Below, one piece after another: positions 6,995 through 15,103 of a stretch of 49,579 nt of DNA. Where the stretch lies: NCBI GenBank assembly GCA_017539045.1, contig JAFYHS010000012.1, positions 173,124 through 222,702 of the forward strand. Reading direction: 5' to 3'. The first letter of the stretch is position 1, and the number at the start of each line of letters is the position of its first letter. This DNA is from Bacteroidales bacterium. Lineage in GTDB: Bacteria; Bacteroidota; Bacteroidia; Bacteroidales; F082. The notes beneath the pieces were generated by a model. It was not told the origin of the DNA. It ran no database searches and worked only from the letters and a program-made list of their open reading frames with translations. A program made the translations under genes and the position numbers.

Positions 6995-8844
6995 CGTTCG
7001 TTCTTATATGAGATTCTGCCTTCCATGATGCGTTTCTCCAAGTCCTCACGTTCGCTATAGCCACGGATGTATTTCTCTATCATCAGGCTAGCGATGGGAG
7101 CCGCCCAGGTGGCACCGTAACCGCCGTTCTCGATGATGACGGCAAGGGCGATTTTTGGGTTTTCGGCTGGAGCGAAGGCGATGAAGTTGGAGTGGTAGTT
7201 GCCGTGAGGGTTCTGGGCCGTACCCGTCTTACCACATTGTGAGATGTCTTTCATCTCGTAACGGCGTGCCGTACCCGCTGAACCGCTGAACACGGTGCGC
7301 AGGCCATTCTTCATGATCCTGACATATTTCGGGTTGATGCCTGGGTCCACTTTCGTCGTCATTACCTCGGGTATGGCGGTCGTGTCACCAAAGCATTTGA
7401 TGAGGTGAGGCGGGTAGTAATAGCCTTCGTTGGCGATCATGGCGGCGATGTTGCAAAGTTGCAATGGCGTCACGAGCACCTCGCCCTGTCCGATGCCCAG
7501 CGATCGGATGGTCACGGAGTTCCACTGTCCGTTGTACATCTTGTCGTAGTACTCACGAGTGGGGATGTTGCCTGGGCGTTCGTAAGGGATGTCGGTGTTG
7601 AACTTGTGCCCTAATCCCATCTGATACGTCATGTCCTTCCAATACTGGTAGCCTTCTTTGATGCCGCCTAATCTCGGGTTGTTGATGGTGGCCTTGAACG
7701 ACTCGTAGAAGTAGGGGTTGCACGAATTCATGATGGCATTGGCGAAGTCGGGGCTGCTACCATGGTGGTGGGTGCATTTGATGGGCAACGACCCGGGACC
7801 GGCGCAATGGAAGCAAGTGGCAGGGGTGATGCTACCGCTTTGCATGGCGATGAGACCGACCACAGTCTTAAAGGTGGAGCCTGGGGGATAGGTACCACTC
7901 GTCGCTCTGTTGATAAGGGGTTTCATCGGGTCTTCCTGTAACTCCTTGTAGTGTTTACCACGTTCGCGACCTACCAGCAGATTGGGGTCGTAGGTGGGGC
8001 TGGAGACGAAGGCCAGGATCTGTCCCGTGGAAGGCTCTACGGCTACGATGGAGCCAATCTTTCCGACCATCAGCTTCTCACCATAGGCTTGCAGGTCGGC
8101 ATCCATGCCGAGGTAGATGTCTTTTCCCGCTATGGGCTCACGGTCGAGTTCGCCGTCGTTGTAACTGCCCATCACGCGGTTGTGCACGTCGACCATCATC
8201 ACCTTCATGCCTTTCACGCCGCGGAGCTCTTTCTCGTAGGAGCGTTCGATGCCCGACTTGCCGATGTAGTCGCCCTGACGGTAATAGTCCTCTTGGTCTT
8301 TCTCTAGTTCCCCTGCACTGATCTCACCGATGTCGCCCAAGGTGTGGGCGGCGATGGACATGGGATAATGGCGCACCGTTCGGGTCTGGAAATAAAAGCC
8401 GGGGAATTTATAGAGCACCTCGGCGATGTGGGCATAGCTCTCTTTCGAGACCTGGGTCAGGAAAGGGGAGGGCTTCAGATAGGACTCTTTCTTGGCTTTG
8501 TTCATGCGTTCGACGAACGACTCCTTGTCGATATCGAGCAGGGCGCAAAAAGTCAACGTGTCGAAAGGGTTCAACGTGTCTTTTTTCATCGCCTGCTTGG
8601 GGATGACCATAAGGTCGTAGACCGCCTCGTTGAACACCAACAGCTGTCCGTTACGGTCAAAAACCTTGCCTCGGGCAGGGTATTGGGTGACGAAACGCAA
8701 GGCGTTGTTGTCGGCCAGCTCCTTGTAATGCTTGTCGAGAACCTGAAGCGAGAACAATCTGATCAAAAACAACACACCTACGGCAATGAAGATGCCCATG
8801 ATGAGTATTTTCCTGTGTGACAGATTGTTATTGTTCGTTCTCAT
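6991..8844 (-). CDS. mrdA: Penicillin-binding protein 2 (peptidoglycan transpeptidase)
   Basis: 617 residues, with one N-terminal membrane helix (residues about 13-33), a dimerisation domain (residues about 50-230, RFVTQYPARGKVFDRNGQLL) and a transpeptidase domain. The active-site motifs are intact: SxxK as PPGSTFKT, SxN as MNSCNPYF and KTG as CGKTGTAQ. It cross-links peptidoglycan during cell elongation together with RodA, encoded directly downstream with a 4-nt overlap. mreB, mreC and mreD, which often precede this pair in Bacteroidota, are not adjacent; instead the start faces a divergent promoter region. Confidence 0.95.
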   Translation of the reverse strand: MRTNNNNLSHRKILIMGIFIAVGVLFLIRLFSLQVLDKHYKELADNNALRFVTQYPARGKVFDRNGQLLVFNEAVYDLMVIPKQAMKKDTLNPFDTLTFCALLDIDKESFVERMNKAKKESYLKPSPFLTQVSKESYAHIAEVLYKFPGFYFQTRTVRHYPMSIAAHTLGDIGEISAGELEKDQEDYYRQGDYIGKSGIERSYEKELRGVKGMKVMMVDVHNRVMGSYNDGELDREPIAGKDIYLGMDADLQAYGEKLMVGKIGSIVAVEPSTGQILAFVSSPTYDPNLLVGRERGKHYKELQEDPMKPLINRATSGTYPPGSTFKTVVGLIAMQSGSITPATCFHCAGPGSLPIKCTHHHGSSPDFANAIMNSCNPYFYESFKATINNPRLGGIKEGYQYWKDMTYQMGLGHKFNTDIPYERPGNIPTREYYDKMYNGQWNSVTIRSLGIGQGEVLVTPLQLCNIAAMIANEGYYYPPHLIKCFGDTTAIPEVMTTKVDPGINPKYVRIMKNGLRTVFSGSAGTARRYEMKDISQCGKTGTAQNPHGNYHSNFIAFAPAENPKIALAVIIENGGYGATWAAPIASLMIEKYIRGYSEREDLEKRIMEGRISYKNER

Positions 8845-8861
8845 GACTTTTTCCTTGTTTA

Positions 8862-8869
8862 CAAAAGTA
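8862..8869 (-). promoter_or_regulatory. -7 box for mrdA-rodA
   Basis: The minus strand reads TACTTTTG, 17 nt before the mrdA start at 8844. No clear -33 element. The 8845-9004 gap holds only this box and the divergent one at 8974-8981. Confidence 0.5.
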
Positions 8870-8973
8870 ATTGTTTTTCTTGATTTCGGAGTGCTCCGTC
8901 ATGAGTTTTTTTGAAAAAAAATTCATTTCCTTCAAAATCATGGTATTTCATCGGCGGAGCAGAGATTTTTTCG

Positions 8974-8981
8974 TATATTTG
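8974..8981 (+). promoter_or_regulatory. -7 box for the gldH-like/export operon
   Basis: TATATTTG followed by C, 23 nt before the ATG at 9005. Likely drives the run 9005-13331, whose intergenic gaps are 5 to 32 nt. Confidence 0.5.
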
Positions 8982-9004
8982 CACGCATTTTATACACTAG
9001 TGAT

Positions 9005-9466
9005 ATGAAGAGATTGGCTTTAGTTTTCGGTTGTCTATTCCTTGCGTTTTGCGGTTGCAGGCAGCAGACGGAAAAGAACGTGCTCTTACAACGCAGTTTT
9101 TACAATAACAACTGGGAACGTTTCGACTTTGTGAAAAACACCATCGATGTCAAAGAGAAGACCTCATATGACTTGAATCTGCGGATCAGTTTTACCGAGG
9201 ATTATCCCTACAATGATTTCTCTATGATCTTTACCGTTTTTGACGCCTACGGTGATCCGTATCGCGCCAAGGCGTACAAGTTTAATCTGAAGGACAGCGA
9301 AGGACAGTGGAATGGTGAGTTGCGTGATGGCTGCCACACCTTTGAGTTGCCTATCAACAAGTCGTTCCTCATCGCTGACCCGGGCAAATACACCTTCCAG
9401 ATCGAGAATTACATGCCTATCACACCTTTGGTGGGCGTCAAGGAACTCACTTTGTACAAGAAATAA
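9005..9466 (+). CDS. GldH-like gliding motility/T9SS-associated lipoprotein
   Basis: 153 residues with a lipoprotein signal (MKRLALVFGCLFLAFCGCRQQ). The size and order of conserved features match the GldH family: a central DYPYNDFSMIFTVFDAYGD strand region, FNLKDSEGQWNGELRDG, and a C-terminal GKYTFQIENYMPITPLVGVKEL segment resembling the FEIEQ-M-L-GI block of GldH. GldH is a periplasm-facing lipoprotein needed for gliding in Flavobacterium; in non-gliding Bacteroidales its role is unclear. The assignment rests on my recognition of the pattern, so it is moderate. The gene is 9 nt upstream of a polysaccharide export lipoprotein, with which it is probably co-transcribed. Confidence 0.55.
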   Translation: MKRLALVFGCLFLAFCGCRQQTEKNVLLQRSFYNNNWERFDFVKNTIDVKEKTSYDLNLRISFTEDYPYNDFSMIFTVFDAYGDPYRAKAYKFNLKDSEGQWNGELRDGCHTFELPINKSFLIADPGKYTFQIENYMPITPLVGVKELTLYKK

Positions 9467-9475
9467 ATCAACATT

Positions 9476-10285
9476 ATGATGAACACCAATAGACTCCTGA
9501 AATTCGCAGCGGCTATGCTCCTGTTGGGCATGGTGTCAGCCTCTTGTGTCCCTCAAAAGAAGATGCTTTATCTGAAAGAGGCACAGATGGCAGCCCAGAA
9601 CAAATCCGTCAACTATGTCAATGAGCGGACTGTTGACTACAAATTGCAGCCGGGCGATAACCTATACATTCGCGCCATTAATACGATTGACGAGCGCAGT
9701 GCCGCCGCCATCAATGGTGAGTTGACAACGCGCACGACCCAACTGTCGTCGGACGCCAGCATCTACCTCCAGTCCTACACCATCGACGAGAGTGGATGTA
9801 TCGAGATGCCTCTTGCAGGCAAGGTGGAGGTGAAGAACCTCACTGTCGAAGAAGCCAAAAACCGCTTGCAGAGTGCGATGAACCAATACGTCAACCAAAC
9901 CACGCTTATCGTTAAGCTTTCAAACTTCAACTTGACCGTTTTGGGCGAGGTGACCCGTCCTGGCATGTACAAGGTGTATCAGTCGCAAATCAATCTTTTT
10001 GAAGCCATGGCTATGGCTGGCAACATGACCAACTTTGCCAAAAACAGTGAGGTGAGGATTGTCCGCCAAACGGATAATGGTTCCGAGATTGTCACCGTCG
10101 ACATGGGTTCAGCCGACATTCTCTCTTCCCCTTATTATTACCTGAAACCCAACGACATCATCTATGTGGAGCCGCTCAAAATCAAGCAATGGGGCTTCAC
10201 TACCTTCCCCTATTCAACACTGTTGTCAGTCATCTCGCTTGCCGCTACCATGTATGCCCTGTTTAGAACCCCCAATAATAGATAA
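9476..10285 (+). CDS. Polysaccharide export outer-membrane lipoprotein (Wza-like, SLBB domain)
   Basis: 269 residues (ATG 9476, or 9479) with a lipoprotein signal ending SASC. An export-domain segment follows (VDYKLQPGDNLYIRAIN, residues about 53-68; IDESGCIEMPLAGKVEVKNLTVEEAKNRL), then an SLBB-type repeat (FNLTVLGEVTRPGMYKVYQ, residues about 150-170; NLFEAMAMAGNMT; YYLKPNDIIYVEPL). Ends with a hydrophobic segment (STLLSVISLAATMYALF), as is common in Bacteroidota members. Wza-type proteins form the outer-membrane exit channel for capsule or exopolysaccharide. The partner Wzc-like kinase gene follows after 32 nt. Confidence 0.88.
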   Translation: MMNTNRLLKFAAAMLLLGMVSASCVPQKKMLYLKEAQMAAQNKSVNYVNERTVDYKLQPGDNLYIRAINTIDERSAAAINGELTTRTTQLSSDASIYLQSYTIDESGCIEMPLAGKVEVKNLTVEEAKNRLQSAMNQYVNQTTLIVKLSNFNLTVLGEVTRPGMYKVYQSQINLFEAMAMAGNMTNFAKNSEVRIVRQTDNGSEIVTVDMGSADILSSPYYYLKPNDIIYVEPLKIKQWGFTTFPYSTLLSVISLAATMYALFRTPNNR

Positions 10286-10317
10286 GAATCCTCTAGGATA
10301 ACATAATTCATAGTATT

Positions 10318-12795
10318 ATGCAGAACGAAAACGCGAATAAGCCTCAACAAAGAGCGGAGGAACAAACCGTTGATATCAAGCAATTGATATACATCTTCTT
10401 GAGCCATTGGTATTTGTTTGCCATCTGTGTTCTTATCGCTTTGGTTACGTGTTTCCTTATCAATCGCTATTCCACAAACGTGTATCAAACTGCGGGCACG
10501 GTGCTTATCAAGGAAGACCGCTCCAATTTTGATGCGACTTCCATCATGACAAACATGAGCTTTGGCAATTATCAGAATGTGGATAACGAAATAGCCATCC
10601 TTAAGTCCTATTCGCTTACCGACCGTGTCGTCCGTAAGATGGACATGGAGGTTACCTATATGGAGAAAGGCCGTATCGCCACTACCGAGATGTATAAGAC
10701 GTCGCCTTTCAGAGTGGAGTTTGACCGTAGTGTCCCACAGGCGGTAGGCCTGGTGTATGAGGTGGTGCTGGGCAACGAAAGCATTACTTTACACGGCACA
10801 TCAGAGTATCTTACAAGATACGATTATATCCTGTCGGAAGCAACCGAAAGCCATGCCGCGAAAATTGATGTGACCAATGAGTGCAAACAGGGCGAATGGA
10901 TTGACAACGGCTACAACCGCATGCGTATCGTTTTGAACGATAACTATAAACCTGAAGTTGATAACACGAGAAACCTTTCATTCTGGTTCAACAGCTATCC
11001 TAGTCTGGTGAAAGGTATGAGTTCGTTCACGGTGAGTCCTACCAGCAAGCAGTCATCGGTGGTTTCGGTGGTCATGAACGGCACCAACAAGCAGAAGATT
11101 GTTGACTTTACCAATACCTTGATGAATGAATATGTCAGCAGGGGATTGGAGAAGAAGAATCTGGTTTCGGAAAACACTATTGAATTTATCGACAGCGAGT
11201 TGACAGGCATCCAAGCTTCGTTGAGCAAGTCGGAGAGCGAATTGAAAGACTTCCGTACCCGCAACGACTTGATGAACCTCGACATGCAAGCCAATCAGGT
11301 GTATACCAACCTGCGTGCTTTGGACAAAGAAAGGTCTGAGATGGCGGTCAATGTGAAGATTTACAAGCGTCTGCAGGATTATATCAGGGTCCAGATCGAC
11401 GACCCGGAGAACCTTGCCGCTCCCAGCACGATGGGTATCAATGACCCCTTGCTTAACCAGTTGTCAAGAGACCTTGTGACATTATCCCAAACCAAAGCCA
11501 CTCAACTGCTCACCCTCACAGAGCAGCACCCTCAAATCGTGAAGCTGAATGAACAAATCGTGACCACCAAGAGGGCGCTCCTTGAAAATGTCAACAACCT
11601 TGTCGACAATGCAGAGATGAGTCTTAAGGAGATTGACCGACGTATCAATGCACTTGAATCGGAATCGCGTTTGCTCCCTGGCAAGCAGCAGCAGCTCATC
11701 AACTACCAGCGTGACTTCGACTTCAACGACGACACCTACAAATATTTGATGCAACGTAAGGCCGAAGCCCAGATCTTACGTGCCTCCAATACGCCCGATA
11801 ACGAGATTTTGGACGAAGCCCGCATTGAGCGTACAACCAAGATTTCGCCGCGCACCTCGATGAACTACCTCATCGCTCTGGTTCTGGGACTGTTGATCCC
11901 TGCCCTTTATCTTTTCCTGAAGGACTTCTTCAATGTGAGCATCAGCGACCGTAAGGATGTGGAGAAACTGACGAAGTATCCTATCATCGGACAGGTCGCC
12001 CAGACCAGTGACAAAGATCCCCTTGTGGTGGTCAACAACCCCAAATCGCCCATCGCGGAGTCCTTCCGTTCTATCCGTACCAATATCGAGTTTTTGACAC
12101 AAGGCAAGTCGAAGAGCACCATCTTGGTGACGGGTGATATGCAAAGCATCGGCAAGACCTTCAACAGCATCAATCTGGCTTCCATCTATGCCCTCTATGG
12201 CAAGAAGACAGTGCTTGTGGGCTTCGACATGCGTAAACCCAAGCTGTACCAAGAGTTTGGCATTAATAACAATGTTGGCTTGAGTTCGTACTTCTCCAAC
12301 CAAGAGTCATTGGACGGTATCATCCAGGCCTCCAACAAGATCCCGACCCTCGATATCATTACGAGTGGCCCCATCCCGCCCAACCCGGCTGAGCTTATCG
12401 CATCCGAAAAGTGCGACGAGTTGTTTAAGGATTTGAAGGAACGTTACGATTATATCATCATCGACACACCGCCTTTGGGGTTGGTTACCGATGCTTTCCT
12501 GTTGATGCGCCATACCGATGTCAACCTGTTCATCGTTCGCCAAGGCATCACCAACAAGAATATTTTTGGAAGCATCATCAAAGACCTCGAAGACCGTGGT
12601 ATCAAAGTCTCGATCATCATCAATGGCATCGACACGGGTAAGAGCTACGGCTATAGTTACGGAAAATACAGATACGGTTACGGCTACGCCTATGGTTACG
12701 GCTATGGTAAGTACAGTGGCCATAACAATGAGTATTATGGTAACGGCTATTATGGCGATAGTGACGAAACCAAGAAAAAGAAACGTAAGAAATAA
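10318..12795 (+). CDS. Polysaccharide co-polymerase with bacterial tyrosine kinase domain (Wzc-like)
   Basis: 825 residues. Wzz-type N-terminus with TM1 at about 31-48, a long periplasmic region with coiled coil (about 270-480), a GNVR-like region before TM2 (about 515-537), then a cytosolic BY-kinase: Walker A with SIGKTF (about 605-615), Walker A' as VLVGFDMRKPK (about 632-642), PPNPAELI, and Walker B as YIIIDTPP (about 710-718). The tail (about 773-825) is a tyrosine cluster with 15 Tyr, mostly Tyr-Gly alternation, then a basic KKKKRKK end. Tail tyrosines are autophosphorylated in this family, and cycling of phosphorylation controls polymer length and export. Sits between the Wza-like gene and a UpxY-type regulator (5 nt gap). 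Confidence 0.92.
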   Translation: MQNENANKPQQRAEEQTVDIKQLIYIFLSHWYLFAICVLIALVTCFLINRYSTNVYQTAGTVLIKEDRSNFDATSIMTNMSFGNYQNVDNEIAILKSYSLTDRVVRKMDMEVTYMEKGRIATTEMYKTSPFRVEFDRSVPQAVGLVYEVVLGNESITLHGTSEYLTRYDYILSEATESHAAKIDVTNECKQGEWIDNGYNRMRIVLNDNYKPEVDNTRNLSFWFNSYPSLVKGMSSFTVSPTSKQSSVVSVVMNGTNKQKIVDFTNTLMNEYVSRGLEKKNLVSENTIEFIDSELTGIQASLSKSESELKDFRTRNDLMNLDMQANQVYTNLRALDKERSEMAVNVKIYKRLQDYIRVQIDDPENLAAPSTMGINDPLLNQLSRDLVTLSQTKATQLLTLTEQHPQIVKLNEQIVTTKRALLENVNNLVDNAEMSLKEIDRRINALESESRLLPGKQQQLINYQRDFDFNDDTYKYLMQRKAEAQILRASNTPDNEILDEARIERTTKISPRTSMNYLIALVLGLLIPALYLFLKDFFNVSISDRKDVEKLTKYPIIGQVAQTSDKDPLVVVNNPKSPIAESFRSIRTNIEFLTQGKSKSTILVTGDMQSIGKTFNSINLASIYALYGKKTVLVGFDMRKPKLYQEFGINNNVGLSSYFSNQESLDGIIQASNKIPTLDIITSGPIPPNPAELIASEKCDELFKDLKERYDYIIIDTPPLGLVTDAFLLMRHTDVNLFIVRQGITNKNIFGSIIKDLEDRGIKVSIIINGIDTGKSYGYSYGKYRYGYGYAYGYGYGKYSGHNNEYYGNGYYGDSDETKKKKRKK

Positions 12796-12800
12796 ACCTC

Positions 12801-13331
12801 ATGCCGGCCTCTGAGCATACGATCAAGAAATGGCACGCCCTCTATGTCAGGTCACGAGCAGAGAAGAAAATCGCTGCCCAGCTTGAAGAGATGGGCTTTG
12901 CTGCCTATCTGCCCCAGATCACCGTGGTCAAACAATGGAGCGACCGTAGGAAGAAAATCCAAGAGCCGCTGTTCAAGTCGTATGTGTTTGTCTACTCTTG
13001 CGATAAGGACTATCTTACGATCTTGAACGTCTATGGCGTGCTGCGGTTTGTCTGCTTTGAACACGAGGCTGTCGTCGTTCCAGAGAACCAGATCATGGCC
13101 ATCAAGAAGTTTGTCAACGATTACGAGAAAGGCGAGGAGTTCAAGATGTTGAACAACGAGGACCTGAAAGTGGGTCAGCTGGTCAGAATCATCAATGGCC
13201 CTATGAAGGGATTGACGGGGCGCTTGAGCTCGGTGAAGGACAAACGTCGCTTGATAGTGCATATTGACGTGGTGGGACAATACATCCCGGTTCATATTCC
13301 GAGAGCCAAGGTGGAACCCATCGCCGAATGA
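12801..13331 (+). CDS. NusG-family transcription antiterminator (UpxY/RfaH-like)
   Basis: 176 residues. The NGN domain spans residues about 9-110 (KKWHALYVRSRAEKKIAAQL, YLPQITVVKQWSDRRKKIQEPLFKSYVF), followed by a C-terminal KOW motif (VGQLVRIINGPMKGLTGRL, about 128-150). In Bacteroides, UpxY proteins are locus-specific antiterminators that let polymerase read through the leader of a capsule operon. Here the gene lies 5 nt after the wzc-like gene, at the end of the export set rather than at the head of a capsule operon, and no glycosyltransferases follow. It may act in trans on a synthesis locus elsewhere, or be the remnant of a larger operon. General NusG is unlikely because the usual secE/rplK neighbours are absent. 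Confidence 0.85.
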   Translation: MPASEHTIKKWHALYVRSRAEKKIAAQLEEMGFAAYLPQITVVKQWSDRRKKIQEPLFKSYVFVYSCDKDYLTILNVYGVLRFVCFEHEAVVVPENQIMAIKKFVNDYEKGEEFKMLNNEDLKVGQLVRIINGPMKGLTGRLSSVKDKRRLIVHIDVVGQYIPVHIPRAKVEPIAE

Positions 13332-13347
13332 CTGAAAACAAAAAAAA

Positions 13348-13377
13348 TTGTAGTCATAAGAATTATTTCTATCTTTG
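13348..13377 (+). promoter_or_regulatory. Bacteroidota promoter for the coiled-coil protein gene
   Basis: TTG at 13348-13350, a 19-nt spacer, then TATCTTTG at 13370-13377, 33 nt before the ATG at 13411. Separates this gene from the export operon that ends at 13331. Confidence 0.65.
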
Positions 13378-13410
13378 CAGAGAATTTGAAGCATAATAAC
13401 CATTTTAGTC

Positions 13411-14334
13411 ATGGATAACCAGAATAACAAAAACGGTAAGAATCGGACCCTGCTTTATGCGCTTCTTGCAGCATTGGCATTGGCATTGGTCTTTGTCATC
13501 ATTCTGGCTTCTAAGAATTCGTCCATCAAGGGCAATTTGCAGCAGCTGGAGGCTGAAAAGGAGATGCAACGTCAGGACTTCCAAGCCGAAGTCGACAGCC
13601 TGATGAAGGTCCACAACGAACTGAAAGAGAGTTACGGCGAGCTGAGCCAGGAACTGGCTGAAAAAGACAGCATCATTCAAGCCGATGCCGTCGAAATCAA
13701 GAAGTTGCTTGATTCGCAATGGGACTACAACCGCATCAAGAAGAAACTCGCTTCTTTGCAAACCATCTCACAGAAGTATGTGCGCCAAATGGACTCACTC
13801 TATACGGTTAACCGTGAGCTCGTGGCCGAAAACGAACGCATTCGCGAGGAGTTCCAAGCTGAGAGAAGACAGAACTCCAGTTTGACCAAGCAGAAAGAGG
13901 AACTGACCAACAAGGTGAATCAGGCGGCTACGATGAAGATCTCCAACTACACTGCACAAGCCGTTCGCTTCAAAGGTGGTGGCAAGGAGACCCCGACCGA
14001 CCGTGCCGAGCGTGCCGAACGCATCAGACTCGACTTCACGGTGGCTGCTAACGACCTGATCCAACCTGGCACCAAGTTGTTCTATGTGCGTATCGCTGAT
14101 CCGCGTCGCGCCATCATCAGCAAGGGCACGGGCGATGAATATGCCTTCCAGTCGAATGGCGAAACCCTCCAGTTCACCGAGAAGGTGAGGGTCAACTACG
14201 ACGGCAAGGAGACGGCAGTACGCGCCTACTACACCAAGCCCGATGCCTACGAAATGATGCCTGGCACTTATTTCATCGACGTTTACGAACAAGGCGGAAA
14301 GCTGATCGGACAGACCGCTATCGATTTGAAGTAA
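13411..14334 (+). CDS. Membrane-anchored coiled-coil protein of unknown function
   Basis: 307 residues. A short polar N-terminus, one membrane helix (residues about 13-33, TLLYALLAALALALVFVIILA), then a long heptad-rich region rich in Glu, Lys, Leu and Gln (about 40-175), and a compact C-terminal domain (about 200-307) with beta-type segments (RLDFTVAANDLIQPGTKLFYVRI, EKVRVNYDGKETAVRAYY, PGTYFIDVYEQGGKLIG). The topology suggests an inner-membrane anchor with a periplasmic rod and a small sensor or binding head. Similar unnamed proteins exist in Bacteroidota as far as I can recall, but no function is known to me. It has its own promoter and terminator, so it is a single-gene unit. Confidence 0.75.
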   Translation: MDNQNNKNGKNRTLLYALLAALALALVFVIILASKNSSIKGNLQQLEAEKEMQRQDFQAEVDSLMKVHNELKESYGELSQELAEKDSIIQADAVEIKKLLDSQWDYNRIKKKLASLQTISQKYVRQMDSLYTVNRELVAENERIREEFQAERRQNSSLTKQKEELTNKVNQAATMKISNYTAQAVRFKGGGKETPTDRAERAERIRLDFTVAANDLIQPGTKLFYVRIADPRRAIISKGTGDEYAFQSNGETLQFTEKVRVNYDGKETAVRAYYTKPDAYEMMPGTYFIDVYEQGGKLIGQTAIDLK

Positions 14335-14351
14335 GCGCTCTTTTCAAACAC

Positions 14352-14382
14352 AAAAAAAGCCAGCCTCGAGCTGGCTTTTTTT
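14352..14382. terminator. Bidirectional intrinsic terminator
   Basis: A stem of AGCCAGC/GCTGGCT extended by A-run/T-run pairing (14352-14364 with 14370-14382, loop CTCGA) between the convergent stops at 14334 and 14381. Confidence 0.9.
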
Positions 14383-15103
14383 ATTCCAATACCGACTTCA
14401 GCACCTCATGTGAATGGAAGTCGTTCATGACGGGAGCATGGAGGCGCATGAAGATGATGAGATCATCGAGGAGCGCACGGCGTTGGCCTACATTCAAAGG
14501 GATGTGGCATGCCTCGTCGATACCTACATCAAGGAGTTTCGACAGCAAGTCAGCGTTGTCGGTGCCGAAATAATAAGGATGCAAGGGTGTGTCGTGGGCA
14601 AACGAGCCTTCCATCATGTCGAAACAGAAGCCGTTTCTATGGTTTGTTTTGGGATAGAATCCGAGATGCCGTGTCAGTTCCAGCGTGAAGAACAAAGGGA
14701 AGTTGGCATAGTCTTGTTCCACCAAGTCGAGCCATGTCAGCGACCGTTGCACGAAATCGAACAAGGCTTCGTTTTGTTCCTGTCCGGTAAGGGTCTTCAA
14801 TAACAGCTCGCTGACGAACATGAGAATGGCACTCTTGTTCATCGTGAAGGGGATGCTTTGGTAGACCTGAGAGAGTTGTACCTCTTTCATGTAACCCAAT
14901 GTGCCTTTGGGCTTGCCGGCCTCCACATAAGTGATAAGGTTGAGGTTTTGGAACAAGGCGGCGCGGTTCTTGGCGCCATGGCTGCAGGCTCCTTTCACCA
15001 TATACGACTGTAGCCCTCGGCTACGAGTAAACACTTTCACGATAAGGCTTGAATCGCCGTAGCGCAAAGACTGCAGGACTATGCCATGGATCTTGTCGTC
15101 CAT
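14381..15103 (-). CDS. recO: DNA repair protein RecO
   Basis: 240 residues, the usual RecO size. An N-terminal OB fold carries the family opening IHGIVLQSLRYGDSSLIVKVFTR, followed by LQSYMVKGA and, further on, an all-helical part with LLLKTLTGQEQNEALFDFV and LTRHLGFYP. RecO works with RecF and RecR to load RecA onto SSB-coated gaps and can anneal strands. Its ATG overlaps the stop codon of the upstream porZ-like gene by one base (TGATG), so translation is probably coupled. It ends in the shared terminator at 14352-14382. Confidence 0.93.
   Translation of the reverse strand: MDDKIHGIVLQSLRYGDSSLIVKVFTRSRGLQSYMVKGACSHGAKNRAALFQNLNLITYVEAGKPKGTLGYMKEVQLSQVYQSIPFTMNKSAILMFVSELLLKTLTGQEQNEALFDFVQRSLTWLDLVEQDYANFPLFFTLELTRHLGFYPKTNHRNGFCFDMMEGSFAHDTPLHPYYFGTDNADLLSKLLDVGIDEACHIPLNVGQRRALLDDLIIFMRLHAPVMNDFHSHEVLKSVLE

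Noticed and set aside
12637-12762. Frameshift or sequencing artefact at the Tyr-Gly repeat of the Wzc-like gene
   Set aside because: The frame continues into a normal charged end and stop; Tyr-rich tails are expected in this kinase family.
12801-13331. Housekeeping nusG
   Set aside because: No secE, rplK or rplA neighbours; sequence and context fit the UpxY/RfaH-like paralogs.
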